From Syngnathus acus (Eukaryota > Chordata > Actinopteri > Syngnathiformes > Syngnathidae), in NCBI RefSeq assembly GCF_901709675.1, contig NC_051095.1, positions 26,643,956 through 26,707,955 on the forward strand: a stretch of 64,000 nucleotides of DNA, written 5' to 3'. The position numbers and the translations under genes were made by a program. The notes below the pieces were generated by a model. That model searched no databases. It saw nothing but the letters and a program-made list of their open reading frames with translations, and had not been told where the DNA came from. Of the stretch, positions 62,896 to 64,000 are shown one piece after another (within the stretch, counting starts at the first letter, position 1; every line of letters begins with the position of its first letter).

Positions 62896-63975
62896 ACTGT
62901 AATTTGAATTTCAAGTGACGTCAGCAGCGCGACGCGGCGTGGCGCGGCGGTTGTTTACAAAAAGGACAAAGATTGATCACGGGATGACGAAGGGCCCCAC
63001 GTACTACCGGCATCATTAGCGGCTTTGTTTCTACGTGACACGGAGGACGAAGAGTTTGAAGGATTTAAGGATTTGGAGTGACACAGAAGGTTTGAAAAAC
63101 GATTATGGCTTTTACGCACGCCCGGTCCTACTCTACGGAGCTCTCTTCCACCTCCGTGGATGGAAGTCGAGGGTCGGCGCTTGGCCGGGTGGCTGTCCGG
63201 GGACGGTGGATGGGGCTCGGTCATGGCTTTTACGCACATCCGGTCCTATTCTATGGATCTCTCTTCCACCTCCGTGGCTGGAAGTCCACGCCGCCACACG
63301 CCTGGAAGTTTGTTTTGTTAAATAAAGAGCCGTTTACCAAACCCACGTCTTTCCTTGTACTTTGTTAACGCTACAATATAGTTATATACTAGATCTGTGG
63401 AATAACAACGAGGCTGACGTCAGGGCGCACGCGCGGCGTTGTTGACAAAGGACGAGGAATTTGATCGATGGATTTAATTATTTAGAGTGCACAGATGGTT
63501 TGATAATATTATTGCTTATATAATAGTTATTTGATATCTAATTTATATATCGTTATAAGGGCCTGTGGAATATTTTGAAGTGCAAACGCCGTCAGCGGCG
63601 CGCACCCATTGTTGACAAAGGACGATCAATGGATTTAATGAATTGGAGTGACACAGATGGTTTTATAAATGTGTTATTTATGTAATAGTTTTTTTTAATA
63701 ACTGAATGTTACGTCAGGCCCGTTCTCAGCTCTTCGTTTGTGTTTATGTCACGTTAGCATACCTATCGTTTAGCCTGTTGTTGCTCGTTCATGTCTGTTC
63801 TTGGTGTTGGATTTTGTCGAATAAATTGCCCCCCAAAATGCGACTTATACTCCGGAGCGACTTATATATGTTTTTTTTCACTTTTTTGGGCATTTTATGG
63901 CTGATGCGACTTGTACTCCGGAGCGACTTTTAGTCCGAAAATTACGGTATATTCCGGAGCGACTTTTAGTCCAAA
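62896..63975 (+). mobile_element. Pogo-like repeat remnants and foldback end
   Basis: Shares CCGTTCTCAGCTCTTCGTTT, ACGTTAGCATACC and TGGATTTTGTCGAATAAATT blocks, in inverse orientation, with 44068-44630. It ends GTCCGAAAATTACGGTA near 63950, followed by a second partial end. A ~64-bp unit (ATGGCTTTTACGCAC...CTCTCTTCCACCTCCGTGG) is repeated at 63104 and 63224. TAAATAAAGAGCC near 63318 resembles a polyadenylation context. No intact gene. Confidence 0.6.
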
Positions 63976-64000
63976 AATTACGATATTTACTCGTATTTCT
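63976..64000. other. Window end
   Basis: Too short to interpret. Confidence 0.3.

Noticed and set aside
44050-64000. Upstream slc7a11 exons (TM1-TM5)
   Set aside because: I read the minus strand of this region for the expected TM5 and earlier motifs with splice sites and found none; they presumably lie beyond the window.

Overview
This window is eukaryotic and almost certainly from a teleost fish. It is a TE-rich stretch of intron sequence. Its repeats are typical fish repeats: Rex3/RTE and L2/Rex1-like LINEs, tRNA-derived SINEs, Tc1-like, pogo/Tigger-like and hAT DNA transposons, and Ty3/gypsy LTR elements. There are no operons or prokaryotic signals.

The only host gene I can support is on the minus strand. 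Four consecutive coding exons of a SLC7-family amino-acid transporter, best matched to slc7a11 (xCT, the cystine/glutamate antiporter light chain), lie at 43837-43936, 33337-33381, 17352-17475 and 1961-2064 in transcript order. Each has AG/GT splice boundaries and the phases join exactly. Together they encode the end of the loop before TM6, TM6, TM7 and TM8. The introns between them are about 10.5, 15.9 and 15.3 kb and are filled with transposons. The first and last coding exons must lie beyond both window edges.

Layout. 1-1365 is a decayed Rex3 LINE. 1366-4030 is intron with one exon and one SINE. 4030-15220 is a LINE graveyard: a plus-strand LINE whose ORF1 carries two PHD-like zinc fingers is split by two MITEs and by minus-strand L2 and zinc-finger LINEs, and the L2 itself carries an RTE-like insertion with an 11-bp target duplication. 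15.2-18.5 kb holds a 158-bp tandem repeat, a deleted mariner-like element resembling arthropod elements, one exon, a foldback MITE and a second SINE. 18.5-21.7 kb is a near full-length Rex3. 21.9-25.7 kb holds nested hATs and a Tc1 transposase gene with only two in-frame stops. 25.7-30.5 kb holds a second Tc1 family interrupted by a Rex1-like LINE, a hAT remnant and another LINE piece. 30.5-33.0 kb has three short hAT derivatives, two of them with perfect 8-bp target duplications. 33.7-37.9 kb is a chromodomain gypsy element. 38.2-43.1 kb has a pogo-like element and a Tc1 remnant that hosts a second gypsy and a SINE. 43.2-44.1 kb holds a Tc1 foldback, one exon with a duplicated donor site, and a long (CA)n next to its acceptor. 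44.6-51.4 kb holds another Tc1 and a MITE that hosts a nearly complete gypsy with two 190-bp LTRs. 51.5-62.9 kb is a large inverted-repeat structure with its own palindromes, a ~150-bp satellite array in opposite orientations on its two arms, and several hAT and MITE insertions. 62.9-64 kb is pogo-like repeat.

The TEs do not work together as a pathway. Their interest is their nesting order, their effect on slc7a11 introns and splice sites, and a few elements that look unusual. All family names are from reading motifs by eye; no database was consulted.
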